From positions 19,984,532 to 20,048,531 of the forward strand of contig NW_026947503.1 of NCBI RefSeq assembly GCF_034190915.1: DNA of 64,000 bases. The letters run 5' to 3'. Within the stretch, counting starts at the first letter, position 1; each line of letters opens with the position of its first letter. The DNA comes from Cavia porcellus. Lineage: Eukaryota; Chordata; Mammalia; Rodentia; Caviidae. Under the pieces are notes generated by a model. The model was not told the origin of the DNA and ran no database searches. It was given only the letters and a program-made list of their open reading frames with translations. This document shows positions 11,612 through 23,799 of this stretch, piece by piece. The position numbers and the translations under genes are program-made.

Positions 11612-13651
11612 CTTGCAAGGGAAGAATTAGAAAGAGGGAAGCTTATTCTTTCCAGGACAAGTCATATAAAATTCTTGGATGTGACTGATAAAGCCAAATA
11701 CTTAAAACTAAAGAGGAAAATAATTTATGAAGTCTCACTGTGAAAGATGCATGCTATCATATTGTGATGCTCTACTGTTAAGCAATCTCTTATAGTTGAA
11801 TATTTGATACTATAATTTTTCTCATATAGATAGGACTGTGTCCAAGAGTCTCAGTCTACATCTCTGATTACTGCTGTCGAGCAGTCTTCTTTGGGAAAGG
11901 ACCAAACAAATCATGCCCTTCTCCATAGCCCACAACTCCTTCCTCAAGACCCTGTAAAAGATCCTAGAGGACAAAGACCTTCAAGATCAATAAGAAACTT
12001 AGTTAATTTATGTACTTATACCAATCAGTTAAGTTATATGTTACTAGTTTAATTTTATGTCCACATCTAAATTGTCACCAGCCTACCCCAACCTCTGACC
12101 CCAACAAGAGAGCCCCAGTCTCAGGGTGTGCAGGCTGTCCCTAGGCACACGATGCAGCAGTACCATGGGGCGTTAGTAGAGATCCACACCTGGGGCCACA
12201 GCCACTCTGAGGGTCAGAGACCTGCAGGACTCAGGAGGAGACACACTGCCCAGCCAGCAAACAAGTGCTTGGCTCCCAAAATAGGAGTTGTGATCATCTT
12301 CCGCTGCTCCTATTCCCGTGAATGTAACTGCCGGTCCAGAAAGTTGAAAGATTGAAAGAAAGTACAAGATATGTAATGTCAAGTTACCATCCAGAGCCCT
12401 GGTCCTACTTTATGCACTACCAGTAGTGATACTAAGTTATATTAACCTCTAGGTCCTTGCTAGCTAACTTATTAACATCTGATGATCCTTTTTGGGGTGA
12501 ATTTTGAACTAAGCTGTGATGGTAAATTGTGAAACAAGAAATGTGATGTGCCTGGCTAGTCCTGTACCATCCCACTGAACTCCTGGCGTGTGGCTCCTTC
12601 GCACTGAGATGTGCTGGCTGGGAAGGTACACACCAGAGCAGCAAAACAATGTACATTATCTCTTTTATTTTTATACTGACTATATGACAGGATGATAATA
12701 TTTTGTATTTATTAGGCTTAATAATGCATTGTTGAAGTTAATTTCACAAGTGTCTTTCTGTTTGGTTTTTTGTTGTTTGGTGTTTTGTTGTTTTTGTTTT
12801 GTTTAAGGTTCTTTCAGTCACACTTCCAGCTCCTTCACTTGACTTTGTTGTTGTTTTAAGCTTTTTGCTTGTTTATTTGTTTAGATGTTAGTTAATGTGG
12901 TCACTAGAATATTTAAAATTACATATGTAGTTCATACCTTGCATATATTGCTCTGTGGGAAAGCACGCATTCTTCAACCTAGCCCAGACAGCTGTGAGTC
13001 AAGACAGGCTTCGCAGTTAGTTCCCTGCACTGTCTCTTTCATATTTCCTGCCTGAGACTACCATGGTACCTCTAAGAGTTGTCAAAGGGCTACAACACAC
13101 CGCTTTGAAATCCCCATTTACAATTACATGGAATAAAAAAATCATAGTTTCTATGAGTTGCCAGTAGAGGGCCTCCGTACCTCACTAAAGACTGGCAACC
13201 TTGGGCACTAAATGGTCAAACTGAAATTTAAGTTCTTTTAAACCAATTTAAGACTGTCAATTAACAAGTAAAGTTATTGAACTAAGAGAATGAAATGAAT
13301 CCATATTGATTGTGACAATTTCTTCAAAATTTACCGACAGACCTGATATTAAGGGACAGTTCAATAGTCCAAAAAATCCAAAGAAATTATTTGAACTCCT
13401 CTTACTCTAAATTACAATTTTTAAAATAATTGTAATTCCTCTTTCAAATCTGTAGATACTGATGAGTAAAATTCCAACATTCTTTGACATAATTACCTAT
13501 AAAGAAGCTCTATCCTGTTATATGTGTAAAATATTTACAACCAAAAGGCAATTTGGTAGTCATTATTTAACACCCTGCCATAACTAATGTCCTTAATGAC
13601 AGTTACTCTTCTGAAGCTAATTACTGAAAGGTTTTTGGCCCAGACAGGACA
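11612..13651. other. Upstream spacer, nothing recognised
   Basis: About 2 kb. 12050-12400 is somewhat GC-richer and has opposing short open frames without motifs. A T/G-rich tract lies at 12757-12870. No gene supported. Confidence 0.4.
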
Positions 13652-13936
13652 CTGTAGCGGGTAAACCCAAGAAGCTCCTATCTCCCCCACCCCTAGGAAT
13701 CTACTTCTGGCGCCAAAGACCAATGGGCTACCTGTGCATCCCTAATGCCCCTTAGGTACCACCCCAAACCGAGGCTACTTATGTGCCTCACTCCACGTGT
13801 TCCACGGAGAGATCGCGGGCCCTGGGGGCGAGGGGGGCATGCCGCGCCCCAGGGGATGGGGGTGTCTCTCCCCGCATTCTCAAAATAAAGGTCATTTATA
13901 TTTCATACTTCTCTTTTCAGCCGCCGGTCCCCCCAC
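13652..13936 (+). mobile_element. LTR-like element with CpG cluster (candidate solo LTR)
   Basis: The block begins TGTAGCGGGTAAACC and ends CGGTCCCCCCACA. It contains CCAAT at about 13720, a GC/CpG-rich stretch, and AATAAA at about 13883, followed by a pyrimidine tract. This order (TG…CCAAT…AATAAA…CA) is that of a retroviral LTR. I could not find a convincing target-site duplication, so a CpG-rich regulatory element is an alternative. Confidence 0.4.
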
Positions 13937-13984
13937 AGTTCTAACAATTAGCCTCAGGTTCTCTTTGCCTTGGAACCTTTTAGA

Positions 13985-14395
13985 CACATTTGATTGAAAT
14001 ATCAAAGCTATCAAAGTTTTCATTTGGAATCCTTATAAGAGGAAAATTTGGCCAAAGAAAGTCAGAAAACAAGAGAAGAACATCATATGAGGAAAACGGG
14101 GCAGAGATCAGAGTGCTTCGTCTACAAGTGAGGGAATCCCAAGAATTCTAGGTGACCTCCAGAGAAGACACAAACATGGGTCCTTCTCTAGAGCTTGCAG
14201 AGGGAACATGGCCCGGCTGGCACCTTCATGTCACACTCCCCACCTCCAGAGCTTTGAGCGGGTATCTTTCTGTTGTTTCAGCTGTCCAGTTTGTATGACT
14301 TTGCTACAGCAGGTCTGGTCCTGTGAGGAAGGGAGGTTTGGAAGCTGGGCACCCAAAGCCCCTGAGACAATTCTCTTTCAGGCTCTGACACACTG
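13985..14395 (+). mobile_element. MLT1-like MaLR LTR fossil
   Basis: AATCCTTATAAGAGGAAAAT, GAAGAACATCATATGAGGAA, AGATCAGAGTGCTTCG, CACCTCCAGAGCTTTGAG and TTCTGTTGTTTCAGCTGTCC followed by TTTGTATGACTTTGCTACAG follow the ordered landmarks of MLT1-type LTRs. Confidence 0.55.
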
Positions 14396-14560
14396 AAAAT
14401 ATATTTTTAAAATTATGCTTTACAATTTAATCCATTGCAGAAGTATTTCCAAAACATCAAAACGTGAGGAAATCAACAAACCTACGAGGTTTCTATTTGT
14501 TCACATAAATGTGAATTGATTCATGAATGAATTCTTAGATAAGATGAATGAAACTACAGA

Positions 14561-14750
14561 AGCCAGGCTGGTGGGGCACAACCATTATCCCAGCACTCTG
14601 GGAGTCTGAGGCAAGAGGAGTATGTGAGCCTAGCCCATCTTAGCAATTTAGAAAGACCTTATCTCAAAATTTAAAAAAAAAAATTGTTAAGGCCTGGGAA
14701 TGTAGCTCCTTGGTTTCAATTCCCAATGCTACATTTAAAAAAAAAAAACT
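14561..14750 (+). mobile_element. B1-ID dimeric SINE
   Basis: A diverged B1 half (AGCCAGGCTGGTGGGGCACA … ATCCCAGCACTCTGGGAGTC … ACCTTATCTC with A tract) is joined to an ID half (GGCCTGGGAATGTAGCTCCT … TTCAATTCCCAATGCT) and an A tail. This dimer architecture is typical of squirrel- and dormouse-related rodents. Confidence 0.8.
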
Positions 14751-15799
14751 TACAAAAATAAGCCTGATTCAACCCCACTTGTGACATATACAACTACATA
14801 GAGGGAGACATGGCACCTCAGCATTTTAAATTCATCAACAACTTGTTCCCTCCCAGTAGCACTGTGTGTGTATTTTAGCTCTCAGACCTATGAAATTGAC
14901 TGTTGACAGAACTGGACTTAACCTGGACATATGGGCTGGCAGAGTCACACATCCAGGACCTGACATGCACTTTTCTCATCTGGGTTAGACTGAAAAGAAT
15001 GTCTTCTGCAGAGATGGATTTATGAATTGATTGGGAATCTTAAAAATTCTTAAAAATTAGAATCTCCACAATCACACGGTCATGAACCATCCCACCTTAC
15101 ACCTCAGTCCCTGCATTTCTCCTCTGCAAAGCGAAGCCTCTCCTGTCCCACCTGGAGGAGACAGCTCAGAGGTCTGTTTCTCTAGCAGTCAACCCAGAGC
15201 AGCCACTCTTCCTTCCAAAGCAGCTGATAATGTAACAGTCTGCTCACTCTTTTCATTCATGTTATACAGTACACTTTTCTCCAGATGTGAACAATTGCAA
15301 ACTCGGTGAGAGCAAGAATTGCACCTAGACAGGAAGTTGTCTACAAACATAGGAAAGCGGGAAATACAAAAGATTGCTCATTTGTGAGTGCCGACTCCCA
15401 AATCCAAGAACAGTGAGCATTTAAAGACAAGTGCTATTGAGGGGGAAAAATTAACTAACTCAAAGTTAATTCCAGAAACCAGCACTACGCTGGAAATGTA
15501 AAGGGTTTACAACTTCACACCATGTAAGAATCCCCAAGCAGTGCCAGTGAAATGGAGGGAAGCGGCAGAAATCTGTGTGCTGTTTTGCTTTGCTGAAAGA
15601 GGAAGCACCCGACAATATCTATGGTGTGGGAAAAGTGCAGAAACACAGGACAGTGAGAGCATGATGTGCCAGGTAGATCAGGGACCAAGAGAAGCCTGAA
15701 AAGAATGAGGAACACAGCAAGCGGAGAAGTTTCATCTAATCAGTATTGTAGCCTTAATTTGCAGCCTGTCAGAGCTGGCCTAACCACCTACAGAAACCT
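14751..15799. other. Upstream spacer, nothing recognised
   Basis: About 1 kb of mixed composition with one short imperfect duplication, TCTTAAAAATTCTTAAAAAT near 15038. No gene or repeat family recognised. Confidence 0.4.
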
Positions 15800-15955
15800 T
15801 AGGCATCCTGCATCAGAACTGCCTGTAAGATCTGAATAAAAACATCCAGAGCTCACGCCCAACGGCTTGGTAAAGTAATGGACTCCAGCCAGACTCCATT
15901 AGTAAGCTTTCCTAAAATTTTATATCTGACAGCCTGCATTAGGTAAGGCAGTTTT
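15800..15955 (+). repeat. MER5-like hAT MITE fragment
   Basis: ATCCTGCATCAGAACTGCCT, then AAAACATCCAGAGCTCACGC and GACTCCAGCC follow the MER5 order loosely. Heavily diverged. Confidence 0.3.
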
Positions 15956-16064
15956 ATGCTGTCTCTGCCACAGTGATGGCCTAGAAATTATACACTGATA
16001 TAAAGTCTGTTTTATTTCTTCAAGAAATAATGCTGATTCTTGGCATCAAGTAATTAATAGAGGT

Positions 16065-16260
16065 AAAAATAAAAAACACCACCATTTACTGAGTATCTGC
16101 CAGGAGCCAGACATCAAAGTTTATCATCTCTCGCCTTTTTTTTTTTTGTTCATCTCTTTTTGTACCAATCTTCTAAAAGAAGAATTATTAGTCCGGTTTT
16201 AAAGACAGTAAAACTAAGTTTCAGACTAGTCAAATTCCTGTCCTCGGATCTCACTTCAAA
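16065..16260 (-). repeat. MIR SINE, reverse orientation
   Basis: CCATTTACTGAGTATCTGCC with AGGAGCCAGACA, then AATTATTAGTCCGGTTTTAA with AGACAGTAAAACTAAG are the reverse of the MIR core and tail. Ancient mammalian SINE. Confidence 0.55.
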
Positions 16261-18414
16261 ATTCTAAAACTTTTTTTTAATCTCAGACCTTTAAGAATCA
16301 GGCATAAAAGCAAGGATGCATTCCTAAGCATTCATAGTAATCTGAAGGACTATAATTATGCTCTGTTTCAAGGGACTAGTTTAAAGCAGCAATTTTAAAG
16401 CAGCAACTGAAGACAAGAGAAGCTAAGTCATCTCTCCAAAGTCAAAAGGGGCAGAGTTCCTGCAGATCTTCCAATTGAATCACACAGCCTTTCATCCCAA
16501 CCAACTTACAACTAAGTAAGACACCAACCTTCTTGAATGTACACTAAGGATCAAAACCCAGAAATTCAGAACTCCAGTCCCAGAGACAGATCTTGGCACC
16601 ACACTGCAATGTACAGTCATGTACGATCCAATCACAAGGTCACTATTGGCACCTCTGAAACATACTCACATTGTAATACCGATGAATTAGATAATCAGTA
16701 GACAATGCTGTTCTCTTTTCATTTGGGAAATTTAGAAGGACCTTGGCTCATTAGGTGGCTTTCACATAATAGTCAACTCAATTTAGATTTGTTGATTGAC
16801 ATATTGCCCACTTGGATCATTTACATGATACGTTACACACTGGGGTCTGTTCAGAGACCTAACTTCTAAATAAGGTAATATCTCTATCTCTCTCCAAAGT
16901 ATAGATTTCCCATGACCTAAATCTATCCCTGAAGGGCTCTTATAATATCCATTTCCTGGAGTTTCTTACTTGTCCTTGGCACAATAAAACTATTTTGTTA
17001 GGGGATACTATTCTTTGCCTTGATATGGCAGTATACTTTCCAAGAGGGAACTTGAACCTTTTGCTTCTACAAACTCCAACTATGCTCTAAAACATTAAAA
17101 GTGAAAGCTCAAATCTTCTGTCTTTTCATATCTTTATTTGTAATACTCTTAAACATCACATCTCATTATCATAGTATTTTGATAAACTGGGGATAACTGG
17201 TCAGAAAGAGTCTATGAAAGGCAGTTGTGATTAACACTGGAATCTGCCTTCCCATATGACTTTATGAATCCAAGCTGCTTCTTTGTAACATTTATTACAA
17301 AATTGCTTTTTTGGCTGCTGTTAGTAGTCACTCGCATGTTACTGACTCTTTTACACGGTACTGTTTGGCCCAGTGCTTTGTTGCCCTAGGTAAGGTAACT
17401 TATAGAATTGTCCAAGAAAACCAGGGGAAGAGGATGGAATTTTCCAACAAAAAACATATTCATTTTGCAACTTCAAAAATATCATTGGCCAAGAATTGCC
17501 ATTGGGAGTAGTTTCTCTGGCATAGAATATTTTATTTTCCCAGGATGACCTTAGGATATAATTTGGCACTGAGATCATTTGGCAACCTTGAGATTTAATG
17601 CAGTGAAATTAAATAACCAAATTGACTGTGGTTTTTAACTTACCCTTAGCCTTCCAAGGTGGATTTTGGCCAAGATTATGAATAAACATTTGAGCTTTCA
17701 AGACTTCTATTTTGTAATTACAATTTGGATAATATGAAAAGACAACACTTCTCAGTAGCACTGAATGTCTTTATGTGAACCAGTAAATTCTTTCCTTGGT
17801 TGTATTTGGTTTCCTGGACTTGGCACAGTTCAGGTCCAACTGTTTCTATGATCTTTGAAGCCAGCATTTTCTTACCACTTGTTTTGAACATATACTGTAT
17901 TTATCATTCATTTTTATCAGATTGTTTTACATGTTTATGTGCTTTATTAAAGGTTTTCAGAAAAGGATGTCTTAATATCAAATTGAATCATTACACATCT
18001 GAAATTAACACCACTTGACTAAGTAATTATCAAGTATTACTCCTTCAAGCATAGCAATGTCACCAATTCTCCTGTCTCATCCCAGAGTCCCAGAATTTAA
18101 ATCTATTTGCATGTATAAGTAATAATTCCGTACCATATGCTTTTCAAAAACCAAACACAACTACAACTAGAATAAGAACTGTGATATTGAATATATTTTG
18201 AGTTGAAATACTGACCTTAAATTGCTCTGGAATGCTCTAAATTGCTCTCAATATCCAGTAAGACATTTTTTAGGCCTGGCAATGTCTGGCTTTTCATTTC
18301 ACCACCGAAATATATCATTTCCAAATGTGTCTTTAAAAACTAAGTAGAGAAACTAACAAATCACCAAGATTAAAGTTACCAGCTATCAGCATTTGGATCC
18401 AATGTCACCCAAAA
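16261..18414. other. Upstream spacer, nothing recognised
   Basis: About 2.1 kb, AT-rich, no clear repeat. Two opposing open frames near 17311-17578 and one at 17800-18018 have no recognisable domain. Confidence 0.4.
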
Positions 18415-19130
18415 GAAGGGCACTGGAACATGATTGGGTCATGAGGGCACTGATGTCACCAATGGGATAATCCATTGAAGGATTCATAGCTAAATAGGCT
18501 TTAGGCTGTGGGGCATAGGTGAAGAGAATGTGTCACGAGGCATGACCTTAAACACAGTCCTTGGTCCCTGGCCCTTCCTCTCTGACTCTTTCCTTCTCTC
18601 TCTGCTTCCTGGTTGCCACGAAGTGACCGATTTTCCTTGGTCACACTCTTGTGCCATTGTATAGGCTCAAAACAGGACCAGATATAGAACCAGCCCACTG
18701 TGGACAGAAACTCTGACTTGCTGCGTCCAGCGCAGCTCTCAAAATTCTGGGAGTGGGGAGGATTGAGAGAGGATGAAGAAATACATGTAGAAGACAATAT
18801 ACAGTGGAGCCCTCTCTCCTGATAAGAGGAAAGGAACCGCTCAATCATGGCAGTGTTTTGTTTAGACACTTGGCAGGCTGATGACATGCCCTTGCTTAAC
18901 TAGCCCGCCTCTCACACCCCGTGTGTTCTGGGCTGGAACACCTGTTCCCCTGGGGTGCTCTGCGCCCTCCGGGATTCCTCAGGCCCTCCTGCTCTGGGTG
19001 CCTCTGGCAGGTGTAAAGGATCCAGCTCCAGCTCAGCGGCTCCCCACAGTGACTAGAAGGAAACTTTCCCTCCTTCAGGTTGTTTGTCAAGATATTTTGT
19101 CTCAGTGATGGAAAGTTGACTAAGACACAA
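18415..19130 (+). mobile_element. MaLR-type LTR fossil
   Basis: GGTCATGAGGGCACTGATGT, GCCCTTCCTCTCTGACTCTT, TCTGCTTCCTGGTTGCCACG and the closing TTTTGTCTCAGTGATGGAAA with GTTGACTAAGACAC match the order of a MaLR/ERVL-type LTR. A 128-codon open frame antisense to it (18501-18887) is fortuitous. Confidence 0.5.
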
Positions 19131-19226
19131 GCTGATTTTCAATCTTAAGGTTTCAACCAAGTTCATCCTTTCCTCAGGAGTGCCTACCTCGATGCCCACT
19201 TTCCTCTAGTTGCAGTATTACCCTCG

Positions 19227-19320
19227 GCCGGGATTTGGCTCAGTGGCATAAACATCACCTGACAAGCACGAGGTCATGAATCTGTTTCCCTGTACCAAAA
19301 AAAAAATTAAAAATAAAAAG
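19227..19320 (+). mobile_element. ID SINE
   Basis: GGCCGGGATTTGGCTCAGTG, GCATAAACATCACCTGACAA and an A-rich tail. A few bases are lost between the two pol III boxes. Confidence 0.8.
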
Positions 19321-19376
19321 GTCTGGGGACATAGGTCAATGCACAGGCCCTAGATTCAGTCCCCAGTACTGCACTG
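19321..19376 (+). mobile_element. Second, older ID-like fragment in tandem
   Basis: GTCTGGGGACATAGGTCAAT … CCTAGATTCAGTCCCCAGTA … GCA follows directly on the tail of the preceding ID element. The right partner may be part of a dimer. Confidence 0.55.
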
Positions 19377-20194
19377 GAGTATTATCCTCACTCAGAAGAT
19401 TACCATTTATTAAATACTCAACTAGTAGCTAAATGATAAGGTTCTTCCTATGTGTTCTACACAAAACCACAGCGAACTTGTTTTTTTCTTCTATAATTAT
19501 AATTCATTAAAAATATTTACATTATCAAGAATTTAAATATGTTTGCACACTCTCAAAAGGAAGAAAAGTAAAATGGCAGCAAAGTTTAAGAATTTGAAAA
19601 AGACTTATTTGAAGTAGATACAAATGTATTCCTTAAAAAATGAAGTACGCATTACACTATTTTTAGATGAAAAAACTTACTAAATTGATATGATTTTGAA
19701 TTCTCTCTAGCACAACATGTAATTGCTACTCTTTTGATGTATTTATTTTTACTTAATCTTGTTGATTTAAATTGATTTGGTAATAAACTAGGACAGTGAA
19801 CAACTAATGTAGGCTGTAGTCCTAGGGAAATGTTCACTTAGATAATTATATGCAAAATTCTGTTTTGATCAAAATTCCTATAGTCATTTGCTTCATAATG
19901 TCATTGTTGCTATTTGGGAGCTTGCTAAGGGACATCCCGAAGTTGGACCTAAGTTTGCCAACATCTTTTACAGAGACTACTCCTCAAGAAGTAAACAGAG
20001 GTAGATTTTTTTGGACTAAAATGATTTCACACTATCCTCATCCCAGATCTCTGTGTTGACTTACTGAAAGCAGTGATGGGAGAAACAATCAGGATGAATC
20101 ACTCTTCTAAAAAAGAATGTTTAGTAAATGATAAGGCCTTCTATGTCCAGATGAATTTTGTTGGTAGGCGCCATACTGGCAGATATATTTCAAA
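19377..20194. other. Upstream spacer, nothing certain
   Basis: The first 90 bases (ATTTATTAAATACTCAACTA…) may be a MIR remnant. The rest is AT-rich without features. Confidence 0.35.
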
Positions 20195-20485
20195 GATGTA
20201 TGTGCTAGCTTCCTACTACTATAATAAATACCTGAAAATAAACTTATAAAGGGAAAAGGACTATTTTGCTATATGGTTTTAGAGGTTGGTTGGCCCTGCT
20301 GCTTTGGTGCTGTGGCAAGAAGGCACATCTTGGTGGGGATCAGATGGTGGAACAAAACTGCTCATCTTACAACCAGGAAACAAAAAAGAAGAGGGAAGGG
20401 TCAGGGTCCCACCATTCCCTTCAAGGGCATGTACCCAGAAGACCTCCCACCAGGCCCTATCTCTCATTAGTTTAAATTGAGAATG
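20195..20485 (-). mobile_element. MaLR-type LTR fossil, reverse orientation
   Basis: CTAGCTTCCTACTACTATAA with TAAATACCTGA, a TGGGGATCAGATGGTGGAAC-like middle, and ACCTCCCACCAGGCCCTATC with TCTCATTAG are landmarks of a reversed MST/THE1-type LTR. A head-to-tail cluster of such LTRs occupies this region. Confidence 0.5.
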
Positions 20486-20905
20486 TCCCCCTAAAGCTTT
20501 GCACAAAGTTTCATGTTATGCTTTACAGTGAGAGTGTTCCCATAAAACCTCACGCACTCAGAAGGTGGGGCATTATGAAGGTGGCTGGGTCATGGGTTAC
20601 TGTAATCACGGGTGAATTCCACTGGTGAGGTCATCCATCCTCTGAGTGTGCTGGCGGAAGGTAGGAAGAGGTGGGTCACTGAGGGTGTGACCTGGAAGGT
20701 TATGTCTCCCTCCCTGGATCCTGCCTTCTTGCTCTGTTTCCTGGATGCCATCACATTAACAGCTTTTCTGCACCAGCAACTTCCACAGTGTGCTTTCTGT
20801 CTTGGAGCCAAACATGAACTGAAAACATGGGCAAAATCAACCTTTCCTCCTTTAAGTGGCAGGTGTCAGACGTTGGGTCTCAGCAATAAAAAGTGACCAA
20901 CACAT
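20486..20905 (+). mobile_element. MaLR-type LTR fossil
   Basis: CACTCAGAAGGTGGGGCATT, GGCTGGGTCATGGGTTACTG, CTCCCTGGATCCTGCCTTCT with TGCTCTGTTTCCTGGATGCC, then CAACCTTTCCTCCTTTAAGT and a CAGCAATAAAAAGTGACCAA-type end. The order matches the LTR at 18415-19130. Confidence 0.55.
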
Positions 20906-21014
20906 CCCAGTATGAAGGGAAACAAGCCTTTTCCACATAGCTCTTTGGAGGACACTTACCCAAAACATGCAGTATAGGGAATTATTTCCTCTTTTCTATA
21001 CTAAATGCTTCTCC

Positions 21015-21510
21015 TCTGTAATGGTTGATACACTGTGTCAATTTGAGAAGTCTAGAAGCTTAAGTAACTCAGCAGTTCTATATCTTGGTGTGTAGAGGAC
21101 ATGCCCCTGCCAGTCTAGGATGTTGCTCATTGTGTTAATTTCAGAAGTTTAAAAGTTTAACTAAGTGATTCATCAGGAGGCCAGAGTCTTCACTTTGTAA
21201 ACATGCTCAACCTGGGCAAGCAGAGGACATGGAGGTGGTAGGATGCTACACACACCATGGAGCAGGGGGAGTATCCTGCTTACAATATAAGGGAAGAAAA
21301 GAGGCTTTCTCTTCCCCAATTTTTGTTTTTGTCACCTTTGCTGTCTTCTGTGGCCTTGAACTGTTGCCCCTGCGCCATGCCACCCTGTCTTGGAGTCAGC
21401 TGATTATGAACTGAAATCTCCATGAACTATGAGCTAAAAAACCTTTCCTTCCTTAATTTTGGGCAACAAGTATTTTGTCTCAGCAATGAGGGAAAAGTAA
21501 CAAAGACACC
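21015..21510 (+). mobile_element. MaLR-like LTR fossil
   Basis: Begins TAATGGTTGATACACTGTGT and ends with ACCTTTCCTTCCTTAATTTT, TTTTGTCTCAGCAATGAGGG and AAAAGTAACAAAGACAC, the same closing signature as its neighbours. An internal near-duplicate (CTGTGTCAATTTGAGAAGTC versus TTGTGTTAATTTCAGAAGTT) suggests local duplication. Confidence 0.45.
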
Positions 21511-21600
21511 CTCCATACAACATTCCAAGGCAGCATTTTATCACAAAGATTTTCTTTATAGTATAGTCTCTCCACATTTTAAATCTACTCTTTGATATCT

Positions 21601-21652
21601 TTTTTTTGTACTAGAATCAAACTCAGGACTGCTGAGCTATCTCCCTGGCTCC
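21601..21652 (-). mobile_element. ID SINE, truncated antisense copy
   Basis: TTTTTTTGTACTAGAATCAA with ACTCAGGACTGCTGAGCTAT and CTCCCTGGCTCC is the reverse complement of ID ends with the centre missing. Confidence 0.6.
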
Positions 21653-21834
21653 TACTTTTGATATCTTAATTAATGCAATAGCTGTCTTTGTCCCACAAAA
21701 CATAAACTCATATATATGTATATAAAGTTCCAATTCAAAAAAGTATCAACTCAAATTACATAGTTGCTGATGAATATGATATTTAAAATATGTCTCTCAT
21801 GTTAAGAGCAGAATATTAACATCTCCTGCCTCCT

Positions 21835-22215
21835 TGAGATGTGTGGTGGGCACACACTAAGGTGGCCCTGTACCTTTGTATAATTCCTGTGCCCTTGAAT
21901 GCAGCCAGAACCTGCGACTGGTTTCAAAGCAATAGAATACAACAAAAGTAAAGGGATTTTCCAAATGTAATTAGTTGAATTGTAGTTGTAGGGAGAGGGA
22001 GATCACCACAGTGGATCTAACCTAATCAAGTGAGTTCTTTAAAAGAGCGTCTGTGCCTTCTTTGGAGTTGAAGCTGCCATGACCCCCATGAAGCCCTTGA
22101 ATTCTTGGATTGAAGGACTGCAAGAAGATGATAAAATGAAGGAGGAACAAAGCTGGGGTCTGGTGGAGCCCTTATCCTCCTGATGGGAGGAAAGGTACCG
22201 CTCAAGCAATGTAGC
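21835..22215 (+). mobile_element. MLT1-like LTR fossil
   Basis: GCAGCCAGAACCTGCGACTG, AAGTAAAGGGATTTTCCAAA and ATCTAACCTAATCAAGTGAG follow the MLT1-type order '…gattttgcagatgtaatta…aatcaagtgagt'. Heavily diverged. Confidence 0.4.
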
Positions 22216-22740
22216 ATGATTATTTATATATTATAGGATGATGTCAATTTCAGCCCCACTACCTAGAAACTCATTGCTTGAATTGTGTAGGGGCTTGGCG
22301 TCTTTCTGGGCTGTCGCAACTTCTTCAAGTGACTTGCCAAGGATGCTGCTTTTGGGAGGGTCATGCCCTGGCCTTACCACAGCCCTTCACATGTGGTCAA
22401 TTTCCAGAAGCTTCAAAAGGTCCCAACAAGAGGCTTGAAGCAAAAGAGAGACCAAAACAAGAGCAAGATGGAGAGAGAGAGACAGAAAGACTGAGATTTT
22501 TTTGGCTTTAAAAAAGTAAGCTACCAGCTATCATGACTTCTATACCCATAGAAAATGAATTCTACCAGCAACCTCAAGCAGCATGGAAGAACATCCATCT
22601 CAGTCTGAGTTTCCATGTGAGAAAACATCCCTAAACCCAACCATGCTTTGATTTTAGCCTTGTGAAAGCCTAGCCAGAAATCCCAGCTAAATTATACCTG
22701 GACCCCTTACCCTTAATGTTATCTTAAACTGCTGAGTTTG
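22216..22740. other. Upstream spacer, possibly LTR-element interior
   Basis: GC-balanced sequence with a GAGA-rich patch at about 22470-22490. It may be internal MaLR sequence, but I see no diagnostic motif. Confidence 0.3.
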
Positions 22741-22945
22741 TGCTAAATTTGTCATAAACCATAACCTGATTGAATGGACAACTTTTGTGAAGACAACAAG
22801 ATACACTCTGGTACCAATTATTGTTATCCCAGCATCCTTCTCTGAAGTTCTATACTAGTTTCACTGCATTGTTTTGATTGGCTTTGTTCTGTATTGTTTT
22901 GTTGTATTTTACTATCTTTAAAATAAAATAAAAACATAATTAACT
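22741..22945 (+). repeat. Unclassified dispersed repeat, copy 2
   Basis: Aligns with about 107-285: CTGATTGAATGGACAACTTT, TGTTATCCCAGCATCC, TTTCACTGCATTGTTTTGAT and TTTTGTTGTATTTTACTATC, ending in AAATAAAATAAAAAC. The paired copies 22 kb apart in the same orientation define a repeat that I cannot name. Confidence 0.5.
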
Positions 22946-23279
22946 AGGAAAAAACAACAAGAAAAGAAAACATACTAACATTACTAACAACAACACAGTA
23001 GAATATCTAGAGACAAACATAACAGAAAAGCTTCGAAACTATATAAAAGAAAACAAAATACTTTTAGGAGACAAACCAAAAGACTTCAGAAGTAAGATGC
23101 AACATATTTTGAAAACTGAAGAAAATTCAATACAGCCAAGATGTCCATCTGCTCTAAATTATCTATCAACTCAATGGCAAAATAAATAAAAGTTTTAGGT
23201 GGAACTTGACAAAATCATACTAAAGTCTATCTGAAAAAGATAAATATAAGAAAATATTAACTATTCTAACAATAGAGAA

Positions 23280-23510
23280 TCTAACACTTAGTAAGTGTTA
23301 GTTCTATCCTGACCCCAATTCTGTTATATGCTAGTCTCAGTTCATTCTCACACAGCGTCATTAGACAGGTAGTATAATCATTGCTATTTTATAGACACAG
23401 AACGAGTAGCTGAGAGAGACTAAGTAATTCCCTAATATATGCTCATCAAGATTTGAAGCAGGCATTCTAAAGTCCAGAACTACACCTTAAATAATGTTCC
23501 ACTCTGCTTA
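23280..23510 (-). repeat. MIR SINE, reverse orientation
   Basis: TTCATTCTCACACAGCGTCA, AGGTAGTATAATCATTGCTA with TTTTATAGACACAGAACGAG, and AGACTAAGTAATTCCCTAAT follow the MIR tail-to-core order in reverse. Confidence 0.55.
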
Positions 23511-23799
23511 GAACAAAACAGGTAGGCCCACAAGATACCATAATGTATTATCAAGCTATTGTAGTAAGCTTTGTTGATATAAATTTAGATAGCTAAAGGG
23601 AATAATTAAACATAATCAAGATGTCAGATAAGCACATCTTTGTGAGAAAGTGTCATACAATAAATGTAGCCTTTCAAATGAATGGAGAAAAGATGAGTGT
23701 TAAATAATTTTGGATCAGTTGGCACTTCATTCAGAATCAATAAAATACAAAGGTAGACCCTAACTTAATTGTTACTTAATTGTTGAGCCCTGCAACAGA

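Noticed and set aside
18501..18887. 128-codon - strand open frame
   Set aside because: It lies antisense to a MaLR-like LTR, has no domain or signal features, and overlaps contradictory frames.
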